NCBI GenBank assembly: GCA_009773635.1
Contig: WSYC01000005.1
Coordinates: 112,270 to 176,269, forward strand
Origin: Beijerinckiaceae bacterium
GTDB lineage: Bacteria > Pseudomonadota > Alphaproteobacteria > Rhizobiales > Beijerinckiaceae
Direction: 5' to 3'
DNA length: 64,000 nucleotides
The notes beneath the pieces were generated by a model, which worked only from the letters and a program-made list of their open reading frames with translations, ran no database searches and was not told where the DNA came from. Position 1 is the first letter of the stretch. Each line of letters opens with the position of its first letter. A program made the translations under genes and the position numbers. Shown piece by piece: positions 19,083-26,829 of this stretch.

Positions 19083-20192
19083 ATGGGCGAGGCCTTCGGT
19101 CTCTACACCCATATGCGCAACAACCACTGGCGATCCATGGTTCTGGTCGCCAGCCTGTTTGTGCTGGTTGCGCTGGTGACCTACGCCATCGTGCTGATCG
19201 TCGATGCGCAGATGTATCGTGGCCCGCTGTCCAGCATCATGGCCTATGCCTTCCGGCAGACGCTGGGCTACCTGCCGATTTCCTTCGCGATCACGGCGGT
19301 CTGGGTGTTCGTTGGCTTCAAGATGAACACCTCGATCGTTGCCTGGGCGACCGGCGCGGCGGAAGTGACACGGGAAAACAATCCCCGTCTCTATCGGCTG
19401 ACGGAACTCCTGTGCATTTCGCGCGGCATGCGCGTGCCCAAGCTTCAGGTGCTCGAAACACCTGCGCTCAACGCGTTTGCGAGCGGCGTCAATGAGGATC
19501 AATACACCGTCACGGTCACGACCGGGCTGATGGACGCGCTCGATGATCGCGAACTCTCCGCCGTTATCGCGCATGAACTCACCCATATCCGCAACGGTGA
19601 CGTCAGGCTGATGATCGTTGCCGTGCTGATCGCCGGCGTGATCTCGTTTTTCGGCGAGATGATCGTGCGCGGCAGCCGGTTTTATGGCGGTTCTTCCTCC
19701 TCCAGCAGCGATAACGACAAGGGTTCCGGGCGCGCTCTCGCTATCATGATCGGCGTCGGCATTCTCGTGCTCTCGTGGTTCCTCGCCGTGCTGATCCGGT
19801 TTTCGCTCTCGCGCAGCCGCGAATATCTGGCGGATGCCGGCGCAGTCGAGCTGACGAAGGACCCGGATGCGATGATCTCCGCCCTGCTCAAGATTTCCGG
19901 CCGGGCGGATATCGACGGCGTGCCCTCAGGCATCATGGACATGTGTATCGAGAACGATCCTGATGGCTTTGCGGATATTTTCGCGACGCACCCCTCGATC
20001 AACAAGCGCGTGCAGGCACTGCAATCCTATGCAGGCGGTGTTGTCCGCGACGATGCGACCGCGCCGAAGCTCGGTCCGCCCGGCATTCCCGAGCGCGAAT
20101 CCCTGCCCGAACTCGTCGAGCGGCGCGGGCCATGGGCAAGGCAGGATTCCGGGGCCCGGCACAAGGCGCTGCCGAAGGATCTTTTCCCGTGA
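19083..20192 (+). CDS. M48-family zinc metallopeptidase, HtpX-like, membrane-embedded
   Basis: 369 residues from the ATG at 19083, preceded by GGGAGAA at good spacing (in-frame ATG at 19041 is weaker). Two N-terminal membrane helices, then the zinc site HELTH at residues 164-168 within AVIAHELTHIRNGDVR, further hydrophobic segments after it, and the SREYLADAGAVELTKDP motif supplying the third zinc ligand. It should degrade membrane proteins or act in envelope quality control. A Ser-rich loop and a long C-terminal tail are extra to short HtpX. Its stop overlaps the GTG start of gtrA by 3 bases. Confidence 0.88.
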   Translation: MGEAFGLYTHMRNNHWRSMVLVASLFVLVALVTYAIVLIVDAQMYRGPLSSIMAYAFRQTLGYLPISFAITAVWVFVGFKMNTSIVAWATGAAEVTRENNPRLYRLTELLCISRGMRVPKLQVLETPALNAFASGVNEDQYTVTVTTGLMDALDDRELSAVIAHELTHIRNGDVRLMIVAVLIAGVISFFGEMIVRGSRFYGGSSSSSSDNDKGSGRALAIMIGVGILVLSWFLAVLIRFSLSRSREYLADAGAVELTKDPDAMISALLKISGRADIDGVPSGIMDMCIENDPDGFADIFATHPSINKRVQALQSYAGGVVRDDATAPKLGPPGIPERESLPELVERRGPWARQDSGARHKALPKDLFP

Positions 20193-20614
20193 CCGATCAG
20201 ACCCCCTCGCCCCCGGCCCCGCGCGGGTTGATCCATCTTGCGCATCAGTTCGTCGCGTTTTTCGGCGTCGGCGTCATCGCCGCGATCGTGCACTACGGGC
20301 TGCTGTATCTGCTGGTCGAGGCGTTCTTTTACGATCCCGTGTCGGCGGCGCTGGCGGGCTATGTCGCCGGCGGGCTCGTCTCCTACGTGCTCAACCGGAT
20401 TTACACCTACGAGGCGCAGCGCGGCCATCTTGAAGCTGGCTGGCGCTTCGGCGTCGTTGCCGGCTTCGGCTTCGTGCTGACATGGCTGCTGATGGGTCTG
20501 TTCCATACGCGGCTTGGCTGGCATTATCTGCTGGCGCAACTGGCCACCACCGGCATCGTGCTGGTGTGGAGTTTTCTCGCTCACAAGTACTGGAGCTTCA
20601 AGGACAGGTCCTGA
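20189..20614 (+). CDS. GtrA family membrane protein
   Basis: 141 residues from the GTG at 20189, which overlaps the M48 stop (GTGA), indicating coupled translation; the frame also runs upstream inside the protease gene. Four membrane helices are apparent, with the GtrA hallmarks FFGVGVIAAIVHYGLLYLLV near the start and GLVSYVLNRIYTYEAQRGH in the middle, ending in FLAHKYWSF. GtrA proteins are linked to translocation of polyprenyl-linked sugars in the inner membrane. No glycosyltransferase partner is encoded nearby. Confidence 0.85.
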   Translation: MTDQTPSPPAPRGLIHLAHQFVAFFGVGVIAAIVHYGLLYLLVEAFFYDPVSAALAGYVAGGLVSYVLNRIYTYEAQRGHLEAGWRFGVVAGFGFVLTWLLMGLFHTRLGWHYLLAQLATTGIVLVWSFLAHKYWSFKDRS

Positions 20615-20628
20615 GAATAACTCTCAGG
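20610..20628 (+). terminator. Hairpin overlapping the gtrA stop codon
   Basis: CCTGAGA-ATAAC-TCTCAGG forms a perfect 7-bp stem that includes the gtrA stop codon. There is no T-run after it (CTTCATCTC), so intrinsic termination would be weak; RNA 3'-end protection is an alternative. Confidence 0.45.
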
Positions 20629-20659
20629 CTTCATCTCTGAACTTTACCGCGCCGGGCAA

Positions 20660-20705
20660 CGCATTTTCAAGCGAAGTGGGAACCGGTTCGCGTGACGAAA
20701 ATGCG
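20660..20705. repeat. Palindromic intergenic element of the Hyphomicrobiales type
   Basis: Outer arms CGCATTTTC / GAAAATGCG (20660-20668 and 20697-20705) enclose an inner CGAA / TTCG pair around GTGGGAACCGG. The layout and words match the small palindromes scattered between genes in many Hyphomicrobiales genomes. It sits between the convergent gtrA and methyltransferase genes. A possible half-element (CTAGAGCATTTCGCGCC, 21473-21489) is in the next spacer. Confidence 0.65.
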
Positions 20706-20718
20706 GGATGAAGATCAA

Positions 20719-21423
20719 TCAGGCCTCGTCACGGAACTTCACGGCCCCGAAGGCCATTCTCGCCTGATTATGCCCGAGATTCTTTTCGAGGCGACGTGCC
20801 GTCAGCCCCGCCTTTTCAAGCACTGCGAGCATTTCGGCTTCATCGTAATGCGTCAGGCCAAGTTCGCCTCGAACCTTCCGGTAATCCGAGAGTGCGGTTC
20901 TGACGAGACCTACGAGTGCCGGAATGAGGAATCCGCCCTGCCAACCGAAGGCGAGCAGCGCCTTAACATCCTCGATCGGCGAGAGCCCATTCGGCAGGAC
21001 ATCACCGACAATCAGGCTGCCGCCGGGCTTCAGCTTGCCGGCAAGCTCGGTCAGGAGGGTCATGAAATCGCCCTTGCCGAGGTATTGCGCAACCGAATGG
21101 ACGATCACGAGATCGAGGCTCCCGGTGGCCAGCGTCGCCACTTCCTCGGGAGCGAGCACATGGATCGTGCGGTTGTCAGCAAAGCGCTGGGCGAGCTTGT
21201 CGCGGATCGTCGGCGCGGAATCGACCAGCAGCAGGCGGCGGCTGCGCGCGGCAACAAGATCCGCCGACAGGGCTTCGCCGCAACCATAATCGAGCACGAC
21301 CGCATCCGGCTCCGCGATCAGGTCCGCGATATCACGCGCGATGCCGCGGTAATGCAGCATCAGGTGGCGCTGGTTGACGTAGATCGGGTGGTCGGAATTC
21401 CAGTAGTCGATCCAGCTCGTCAT
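20719..21423 (-). CDS. Class I SAM-dependent methyltransferase
   Basis: 234 residues with a Rossmann methyltransferase core: motif I VVLDYGCGEALSADLVA, a following acidic RRLLLVDSAP, and GSLDLVIVHSVAQYL at motif IV. The N-terminus MTSWIDYWNSDHPIYVNQRH is a distinctive substrate-side segment. The substrate cannot be inferred. It is upstream of nothing on its strand except the convergent gtrA, and downstream of the cytochrome c gene with 87 bp between. Confidence 0.82.
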   Translation of the reverse strand: MTSWIDYWNSDHPIYVNQRHLMLHYRGIARDIADLIAEPDAVVLDYGCGEALSADLVAARSRRLLLVDSAPTIRDKLAQRFADNRTIHVLAPEEVATLATGSLDLVIVHSVAQYLGKGDFMTLLTELAGKLKPGGSLIVGDVLPNGLSPIEDVKALLAFGWQGGFLIPALVGLVRTALSDYRKVRGELGLTHYDEAEMLAVLEKAGLTARRLEKNLGHNQARMAFGAVKFRDEA

Positions 21424-21510
21424 ACTTCGCCCTCGGCCCGCCCGGTCAGTCTAGAATTGCTTATCTCCCGCATCTAGAGCATTTCGCGCCCGATGGGGAG
21501 ATGGCTGGTA

Positions 21511-21831
21511 TCATCGCCGCTTGAGCGTTGCGAGATAGGCAAGAAAATCGTCAATTTCTGTAGGTGTGAAGGTGAATTCCGGCATCGGGCCGTGACCGGT
21601 GACGATGCCTTCGGCGAGCGCCTCCTGCAGCTGCTCCACCGGATACTGGCTCGCGATGCGCCGGAAGGTGGGGGCGGTGATGGTCGGGCTCGCGCCGGTG
21701 CGGCCGATGGCGTGGCAGGCGGCGCAGCGCGTCTGCGCAAGAGTGGCGCCCCGCTTGGCGCTGGCGGCTTCAGCGATGCCGGGCACAGCGAGCATGGCGA
21801 GCAGAATAATCGTTGCGCGGTTCGAAACCAT
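21511..21831 (-). CDS. Small monohaem c-type cytochrome
   Basis: 106 residues from the ATG at 21831, which has GGAGGA just upstream. A signal peptide (IILLAMLAVPGIAEA) precedes a class I cytochrome c domain with the haem site CAACH and a distal methionine in HGPMPEFTFTPTEIDDFLAYLATL. It is periplasmic and should shuttle electrons; its partners are not evident. It lies downstream of carA on the same strand, about 80 bp away, but is not obviously related to it. Confidence 0.85.
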   Translation of the reverse strand: MVSNRATIILLAMLAVPGIAEAASAKRGATLAQTRCAACHAIGRTGASPTITAPTFRRIASQYPVEQLQEALAEGIVTGHGPMPEFTFTPTEIDDFLAYLATLKRR

Positions 21832-21908
21832 GAGTCCTCCGACGGATGTCACCGGCGAAATCCTGCGCGGCTAAGCAGGTTCTGTCTTTGATCTGACGCA
21901 GCCGGTTC

Positions 21909-23123
21909 TCAGGCAGCCTTGTGCTTGCGCATCAGCGCAACAAAGCGGTCGAAGAGGTAGTGGCTGTCCTGCGGGCCGGGCGAGGCTTCCGGATGCTGCT
22001 GCACCGAGAACGCCGGGCGATCGTTCAGCTTGATGCCGCAGTTCGAGCCGTCGAACAGCGAGATATGGGTTTCCTCGGCGTTGGCGGGCAGCGTCTTCGG
22101 GTCGACCGCAAAACCGTGGTTCATCGAGACGATCTCGACCTTGCCGGTGGCATGCTCTTTCACCGGGTGGTTCGCGCCATGGTGACCCTGCGCCATCTTC
22201 ATCGTCGTTGCGCCGATCGCGAGCGCGAGCATCTGATGCCCGAGACAGATGCCGAAGGTCGGGATCTTCGCGTCCAGAATGGCCTTGATCGTTGGCACGG
22301 CATAAACGCCGGTCGCGGCAGGATCGCCCGGTCCGTTGGCGAGGAAGACGCCATCGGGCTTCAGCGCCAGAATATCCGCCGCCGAAGCGGTTGGCGGCAT
22401 CACCGTGACCTTGCAGCCGCGATCCGCAAGGAGCCGCAGGATGTTGCGCTTGACGCCGTAATCGAGCGCGACAACATGCAGGCTCGGCGCATCCTGCCGG
22501 CCGTAGCCGCCTTCGCTCCACCGCCAGATTGTCTCGTTCCAGTCATAGCGCTGGGTGCCGGTGACGCCGGGCACGAGATCCTGTCCGTCCATCGAGGGCA
22601 GCGCTTTTGCTGCGGCCACCAGCGCCTTGCGATCGAAGAATCCTTCGGGGTCATGCGCGATGATCGCGTTGGGCATGCCGCGATCGCGGATGATCGCGGT
22701 CAGCGCGCGGGTGTCGATGCCGGCAATCCCGACAATGCCGCGCACCTTGAGCCAGGCATCAAAATGCTGGCTCGAGCGGTAGTTCGAGGGGTCGGTGATA
22801 TCTGTCGCAAGCACAATGCCGGTTGCGGCATGGCGCGCCATGTTGACGGTCTCGATATCCTCGTCATTGACGCCGACATTGCCGATATGCGGGAAGGTGA
22901 AGGTGATGATCTGGCCGGAGTAGGAGGGATCGGTCAGGATTTCCTGATAGCCGGTCATGGCGGTGTTGAAGCAGAGTTCGCCCCGGCCTTCGCCGGTTGC
23001 ACCGACGCCTTGTCCCTCGACAATCGTGCCATCCGCCAGCACGAGAAGCGCGGTCGGACGCGCCTCGACCCATGCTGCGGGCGCGATTTCGCGATTTTCG
23101 GATTGCAGGTCGGGCGTTGTCAT
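21909..23123 (-). CDS. carA: Carbamoyl-phosphate synthase small subunit (glutaminase)
   Basis: 404 residues from the ATG at 23123. The N-terminal domain holds LVLADGTIVEGQGVGATGE and CFNTAMTGYQEILTDPSYSG; the C-terminal class I glutamine amidotransferase has the nucleophile in TFGICLGHQMLALAIGA (near residue 294) and the catalytic His/Glu in SVQQHPEASPGPQDS. It delivers ammonia from glutamine to CarB. It is divergent from yqeY with about 190 bp between and separated from carB by five genes. Confidence 0.96.
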   Translation of the reverse strand: MTTPDLQSENREIAPAAWVEARPTALLVLADGTIVEGQGVGATGEGRGELCFNTAMTGYQEILTDPSYSGQIITFTFPHIGNVGVNDEDIETVNMARHAATGIVLATDITDPSNYRSSQHFDAWLKVRGIVGIAGIDTRALTAIIRDRGMPNAIIAHDPEGFFDRKALVAAAKALPSMDGQDLVPGVTGTQRYDWNETIWRWSEGGYGRQDAPSLHVVALDYGVKRNILRLLADRGCKVTVMPPTASAADILALKPDGVFLANGPGDPAATGVYAVPTIKAILDAKIPTFGICLGHQMLALAIGATTMKMAQGHHGANHPVKEHATGKVEIVSMNHGFAVDPKTLPANAEETHISLFDGSNCGIKLNDRPAFSVQQHPEASPGPQDSHYLFDRFVALMRKHKAA

Positions 23124-23315
23124 GGCAGTTGCTCGTGATCTCTGGGCGCTGACCGGATCGAAAACGGCCCTGTCGCGCGACGGCATTTGTCGTTCGATAG
23201 GGAACAGCGGCCAGAACGTCAATTCCCGGCATGGGACATTTCCCGTTTTGCCGACGATCCCGCGGTTTTTGCGGGCCAAACAATTCTGCGCCAGGCGCGG
23301 ACCAAGGAGAACACG

Positions 23316-23768
23316 ATGCGCGATCAGTTCATGACAGCCCTGAAGGAAGCCATGAAGGCAGGGGACAAGGCGCGCGTCGGGGCGATCCGCCTCATCCAGT
23401 CCGCCATCAAGGACAAGGATATCGAGGCGCGCGGCCTCGGCAAGGGCGAAGCGAGCGCCGAGGAAATTCTGGGCCTGCTCCAGAAGATGATCAAGCAGCG
23501 GCAGGAATCGGCGTCGATCTACCGTGCCAATGCCCGGCCGGAACTGGCGGATGTGGAAGAAGGCGAAATCGCCGTCATCGCCTCCTTCATGCCCAAGCAG
23601 CTCGACGAGGCCGAGACCAAGGCTGCCATCGCCGCCGCGATCACGGAAACCGGCGCTGCCGGCATGAAAGACATGGGCAAGGTAATCGCGCTGCTCAAGG
23701 AGCGATTTGCCGGCCAGATGGATTTCGGCAAGGCGAGCGGGTTGGTGAAAGCCGCGCTTTCAACCTGA
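23316..23768 (+). CDS. GatB/YqeY domain-containing protein
   Basis: 150 residues from the ATG at 23316, with AAGGAGA seven bases upstream; the frame continues to 23187 without support. The whole protein is the YqeY domain: MRDQFMTALKEAMKAGDKAR, IRLIQSAIKDKDIEARG, and the C-terminal MGKVIALLKERFAGQMDFGKAS tail resembling that of GatB. It may bind tRNA or assist amidation, but no function is proven. The carA-yqeY-dnaG-rpoD neighbourhood is a familiar one. Confidence 0.92.
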   Translation: MRDQFMTALKEAMKAGDKARVGAIRLIQSAIKDKDIEARGLGKGEASAEEILGLLQKMIKQRQESASIYRANARPELADVEEGEIAVIASFMPKQLDEAETKAAIAAAITETGAAGMKDMGKVIALLKERFAGQMDFGKASGLVKAALST

Positions 23769-23809
23769 GCGCGCAGATTCCAAATTGCGTAAGTAATTCA
23801 TGGCCCTGT

Positions 23810-23843
23810 TTCCGGTTGCGTCGTTTTCGTGACGCAGCCGGAA
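23810..23843. terminator. Bidirectional-type hairpin between yqeY and brnA
   Basis: A 13-bp stem, TTCCGGTTGCGTC with GACGCAGCCGGAA, encloses an 8-base loop (one G-T pair). It lies between convergent yqeY and brnA, 40 bp after the yqeY stop. A second inverted repeat, GAAAGGC / GCCTTTC (23888-23915), overlaps the brnA stop and is followed by GTTTT on the plus strand, so the pair may form the terminator. Confidence 0.55.
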
Positions 23844-23901
23844 TTCACGCAAGGGCTGTGGATAACGGGGATTACTCAGCAGGGTTTGAAAGGCGGAATT
23901 T

Positions 23902-24255
23902 TCATCCTGCCTTTCGTTTTGCCTCCATATAGTGCCGGAGCACGGTGTTGATCCGGCCCTGATAGCCGGGGCCTTCGCCCTTGAAATAATCAAGAACATC
24001 CGGGTCCAGCCGGATCGAGATCGGCTGCTTGGGCCGGAAGGGCTTCACATCGATCGTCGACCAGTCGATCTCCTCGAAACCGGCCCAATCGGGGTCATCG
24101 GCCATCGCGGCCTTGATGTCGTCATCCGTGAGGGCATCGAGACGTGCCCAGTCGGTTTGATCCTTTTGCATTTCGAGACGGCCATCGGGGTGGCGGACAA
24201 CATGTTGCCCGTCGCCGATCTTGCCGACGTAGGTCATGATGTATTCGCTTGCCAT
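23902..24255 (-). CDS. brnA: BrnA antitoxin
   Basis: 117 residues. The C-terminal half is a BrnA ribbon-helix-helix-like domain with PISIRLDPDVLDYFKGEGPGYQGRINTVLRHYM split across its diagnostic words (RLDPDVLDYFK and GYQGRINTVLR). The N-terminal half (TYVGKIGDGQHVVRHPDG) is longer than in minimal BrnA. It should bind and neutralise BrnT and repress the operon. Its start overlaps brnT by 22 bp, with the toxin gene first, as is usual for brnTA. Confidence 0.87.
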   Translation of the reverse strand: MASEYIMTYVGKIGDGQHVVRHPDGRLEMQKDQTDWARLDALTDDDIKAAMADDPDWAGFEEIDWSTIDVKPFRPKQPISIRLDPDVLDYFKGEGPGYQGRINTVLRHYMEAKRKAG

Positions 24256-24509
24256 AACGCTACTTCCCTCTTTCGCGCCCTGCGGGCGGAAATGATGCGG
24301 ATCGTTTCGCCCCTCGTCGTAAAAACGATAGCTATGATTGCGTTATCGGCCAGGCCGATAAGAACACAGCGTTGTTCGGTGTTGTCACGATCTGATCGAT
24401 ATTCGAAGCCGCGCGGATCGCGGAACGCCGCAATTGCCAGTTTGAAGTCAATTCCATGCTTCTCGATATTGGCGAGCCGCTTGGGCTCGTCCCACTGTAT
24501 TGAAATCAC
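24234..24509 (-). CDS. brnT: BrnT toxin (ribonuclease)
   Basis: 91 residues from the GTG at 24509, chosen because AAGGAA lies upstream and the length equals the BrnT norm; the open frame reaches 24629. The start is ISIQWDEPKRLANIEKHGIDF, followed by AFRDPRGFEYRSDRD, ERCVLIG-like RCVLIGLADN and IRIISARRARKREVALW, all typical of the RelE-like BrnT fold. It degrades RNA when unneutralised. The pair sits between yqeY and dnaG, divergent from dnaG. Confidence 0.86.
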   Translation of the reverse strand: MISIQWDEPKRLANIEKHGIDFKLAIAAFRDPRGFEYRSDRDNTEQRCVLIGLADNAIIAIVFTTRGETIRIISARRARKREVALWQANTS

Positions 24510-24606
24510 GACGTGTTCCTTTTTGAACAACACGAACCCACGGGTGTGACATGCTTCCCATTCTTTTCCTCCCGGGTTCGTGCCTCTAAGCGGGCATCGT
24601 TGATAT

Positions 24607-24624
24607 TCGTATATACACTCGTAT
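24607..24624. promoter_or_regulatory. Candidate brnTA operator repeats
   Basis: The hexamer TCGTAT occurs twice, at 24607-24612 and 24619-24624, exactly 12 bp apart in an AT-rich patch about 100 bp upstream of brnT and about 50 bp upstream of dnaG. The spacing of about one helix turn suits cooperative binding by a ribbon-helix-helix antitoxin. Confidence 0.4.
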
Positions 24625-24676
24625 CTCATCTGTCAACCCGCTTGCGCTTCGCCCCCCATCCGCTATCCAAATTCCG

Positions 24677-26557
24677 ATGCGCTATCCGCCCTCGATCCTC
24701 GAAGACATCAAGTCCCGGCTGCCGGTGTCGTCAGTCGTGGGGCGGCGCGTGAAGTTGCTGAAGGCGGGGCGCGAGTGGAAGGGGCTGTCGCCCTTCAACG
24801 CCGAGCGCAGCCCGTCGTTTTTCGTCAACGACCAGAAGCAGGCGTGGTTCGATTTTTCCTCGGGCCGCAACGGCGACATCTTCACCTTCCTGATGGAAGC
24901 GGAGGGGCTCTCCTTCATGGAAGCGGTCGAACGGCTGGCGGGCGAGGCGGGCGTATCGCTCCCCGTCGCGACGCCGGAAGCCGAGGTGCGCGAGAAGAAG
25001 CGTGTCGGCCTGCAGGATGCGATGGCGCTGGCCGTGACGTATTTCCGGCAGGAGCTAAAGGGCCCCAAGGGCCGTGAGGCGCGCGATTATCTCGTCTCGC
25101 GCGGGCTGGTGGGCGAGGTCGCCGAACGCTTCGGCCTCGGCTATGCGCCGAATGACCGGCATGGTCTGCGCGATTATCTTGCGGGCAAGGATGTGCCGGT
25201 CGAGGTGATGGTGGAAGCCGGGCTGCTGATCCAGCTCGACGATAACCCCGTCGCCTACGACCGCTTCCGCGATCGCGTGATGTTCCCGATCGCGGATGTG
25301 AAGGGCCGCGTGATCGCCTTCGGCGGACGCGCGCTTTCGAAAGACGCGCAGGCGAAGTATCTCAACTCGCCGGAAACGCCGATTTTCCATAAAGGTTCAA
25401 CGCTTTACAATCTCAATCGGGCTCGAAAGCCTGCGCATGATGCCGGCACTCTGTTCGTGGTCGAGGGCTATGTCGATGCCATTGCACTCGATCGTGCCGG
25501 TCTGGCGAATGTCGTCGCGCCGCTCGGCACCGCGCTGACGGAAGAGCAACTGGCGATGATCTGGCGGATCGCGCCGGAGCCGATCCTCTGCTTCGACGGC
25601 GACAAGGCCGGACTGCGTGCCGCCTACCGCGCGATTGATCTCGCGCTGCCGGGCATTGGCCCCGGAAAAACGCTGCGGTTTGCGTTTCTGCCCGGCGGGC
25701 AGGATCCCGATGACATGCTGCGGTCGCAAGGCGCCGAAGCCTTGCGCGCCGCGCTCGACAAGCCGCGCCCGCTCGTCGATGTCTTGTTCGAGCGCGAGAT
25801 CGAGCGCTCACCGCTCGAAACACCGGAGCAGCGCGCCGATTGCGAAAAGCGCATCTTCGTCGCTGTCGCGCAGATCGCGGATGAGGACTTGAAACGCCAT
25901 TACCGGCAGGCGATGCGTGACCGACTTCAGGCCCTGTTCCAGTCGCCGCAGCGGCGGGAGCAGCCGGGGCGGGGGCAGGCGCGGGGACCGTCGGACGTGC
26001 GCGGCGGGCGCGGGAATTTTCAAAAAGGGGGCTATGTGCCCCCGCTCGCTGCCAGCGAGCGGTTGAAACGCAGTGCCTTGCTGCGTCCCGCCGCCGGGGT
26101 CACGCCGCGCGAGGCGGCGCTGGTGCTGGCGGCAATCCATCATCCGGGAATTCTGGAGGCGGAGGCCGAAACCTTTGCCGAGCTGATTTTCGATAGCGCC
26201 ATTGCTCGCAGGCTGCGCGCAGCCCTGCTCGATTGCGCGGCCGAGAGCGGTTTTGGCGGCGATGCGAAGGCGAATCTTGCGGGATTTGCGGATAATCTTG
26301 CCCGCCGCGGGCTGGGTGATGCCATCCGCATGATCGAGGACAGCGCGCGCATCGAGACCTGGGCGCATCCGGGCGGCGAATTCGACCGTGCTCTGGCTGG
26401 CTGGCGTGAAGCTGCCCTCTTGCATGCGCGCCAATCGTTCCTAAATACCGAAATAGACTCAGTTTCTCTTGATTTTGCCGTCAACGGAGGCGAGGAGAGG
26501 TTTGAACGTCTCAAAGCGCTGCTCCAGCGCCGGGAGGCGCTTCTCGAACAGGAATAG
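24677..26557 (+). CDS. dnaG: DNA primase
   Basis: 626 residues: N-terminal CHC2-type domain, TOPRIM core with FVVEGYVDAIALDRAG (about residue 260) and LCFDGDKAGLRAAYRA, and a C-terminal helicase-binding region. It makes RNA primers for replication. The zinc site is degenerate: where enterobacterial DnaG has C-P-F-H and C-F-G-C, this protein reads SPFNAERSPSF and WFDFSSGRNGD, with all four ligands replaced. Partial loss is common in alphaproteobacterial primases as far as I recall. A Gln/Arg/Gly-rich low-complexity linker (RREQPGRGQARGPSDVRGG) precedes the C-terminal part. It is followed by rpoD, as in the classic macromolecular synthesis operon. Confidence 0.95.
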   Translation: MRYPPSILEDIKSRLPVSSVVGRRVKLLKAGREWKGLSPFNAERSPSFFVNDQKQAWFDFSSGRNGDIFTFLMEAEGLSFMEAVERLAGEAGVSLPVATPEAEVREKKRVGLQDAMALAVTYFRQELKGPKGREARDYLVSRGLVGEVAERFGLGYAPNDRHGLRDYLAGKDVPVEVMVEAGLLIQLDDNPVAYDRFRDRVMFPIADVKGRVIAFGGRALSKDAQAKYLNSPETPIFHKGSTLYNLNRARKPAHDAGTLFVVEGYVDAIALDRAGLANVVAPLGTALTEEQLAMIWRIAPEPILCFDGDKAGLRAAYRAIDLALPGIGPGKTLRFAFLPGGQDPDDMLRSQGAEALRAALDKPRPLVDVLFEREIERSPLETPEQRADCEKRIFVAVAQIADEDLKRHYRQAMRDRLQALFQSPQRREQPGRGQARGPSDVRGGRGNFQKGGYVPPLAASERLKRSALLRPAAGVTPREAALVLAAIHHPGILEAEAETFAELIFDSAIARRLRAALLDCAAESGFGGDAKANLAGFADNLARRGLGDAIRMIEDSARIETWAHPGGEFDRALAGWREAALLHARQSFLNTEIDSVSLDFAVNGGEERFERLKALLQRREALLEQE

Positions 26558-26829
26558 TTTTAGGCAGGGGTTTGAAGGATATTCTGCGCGCGGCAGTGGC
26601 TGGAACAGGCACGGGTCTGCGGCGGGGAGTTCCTTGAACTTCGGGCATAATTTGGCAGCTTGGCGTTTCATGTGGCCGTGAAGCGCCTTTGGATAATGGA
26701 TCGTTAAGTCGCTTCGCGATATCGAATGGGCTCTTGCGCCGGATGGTTCATGCCCCAAACCGATTGCTTGCGAAGACGACCAACACATGCGTGGCACATC
26801 TGGCGTGCCCCGCCTTCAGGACCTGATGA

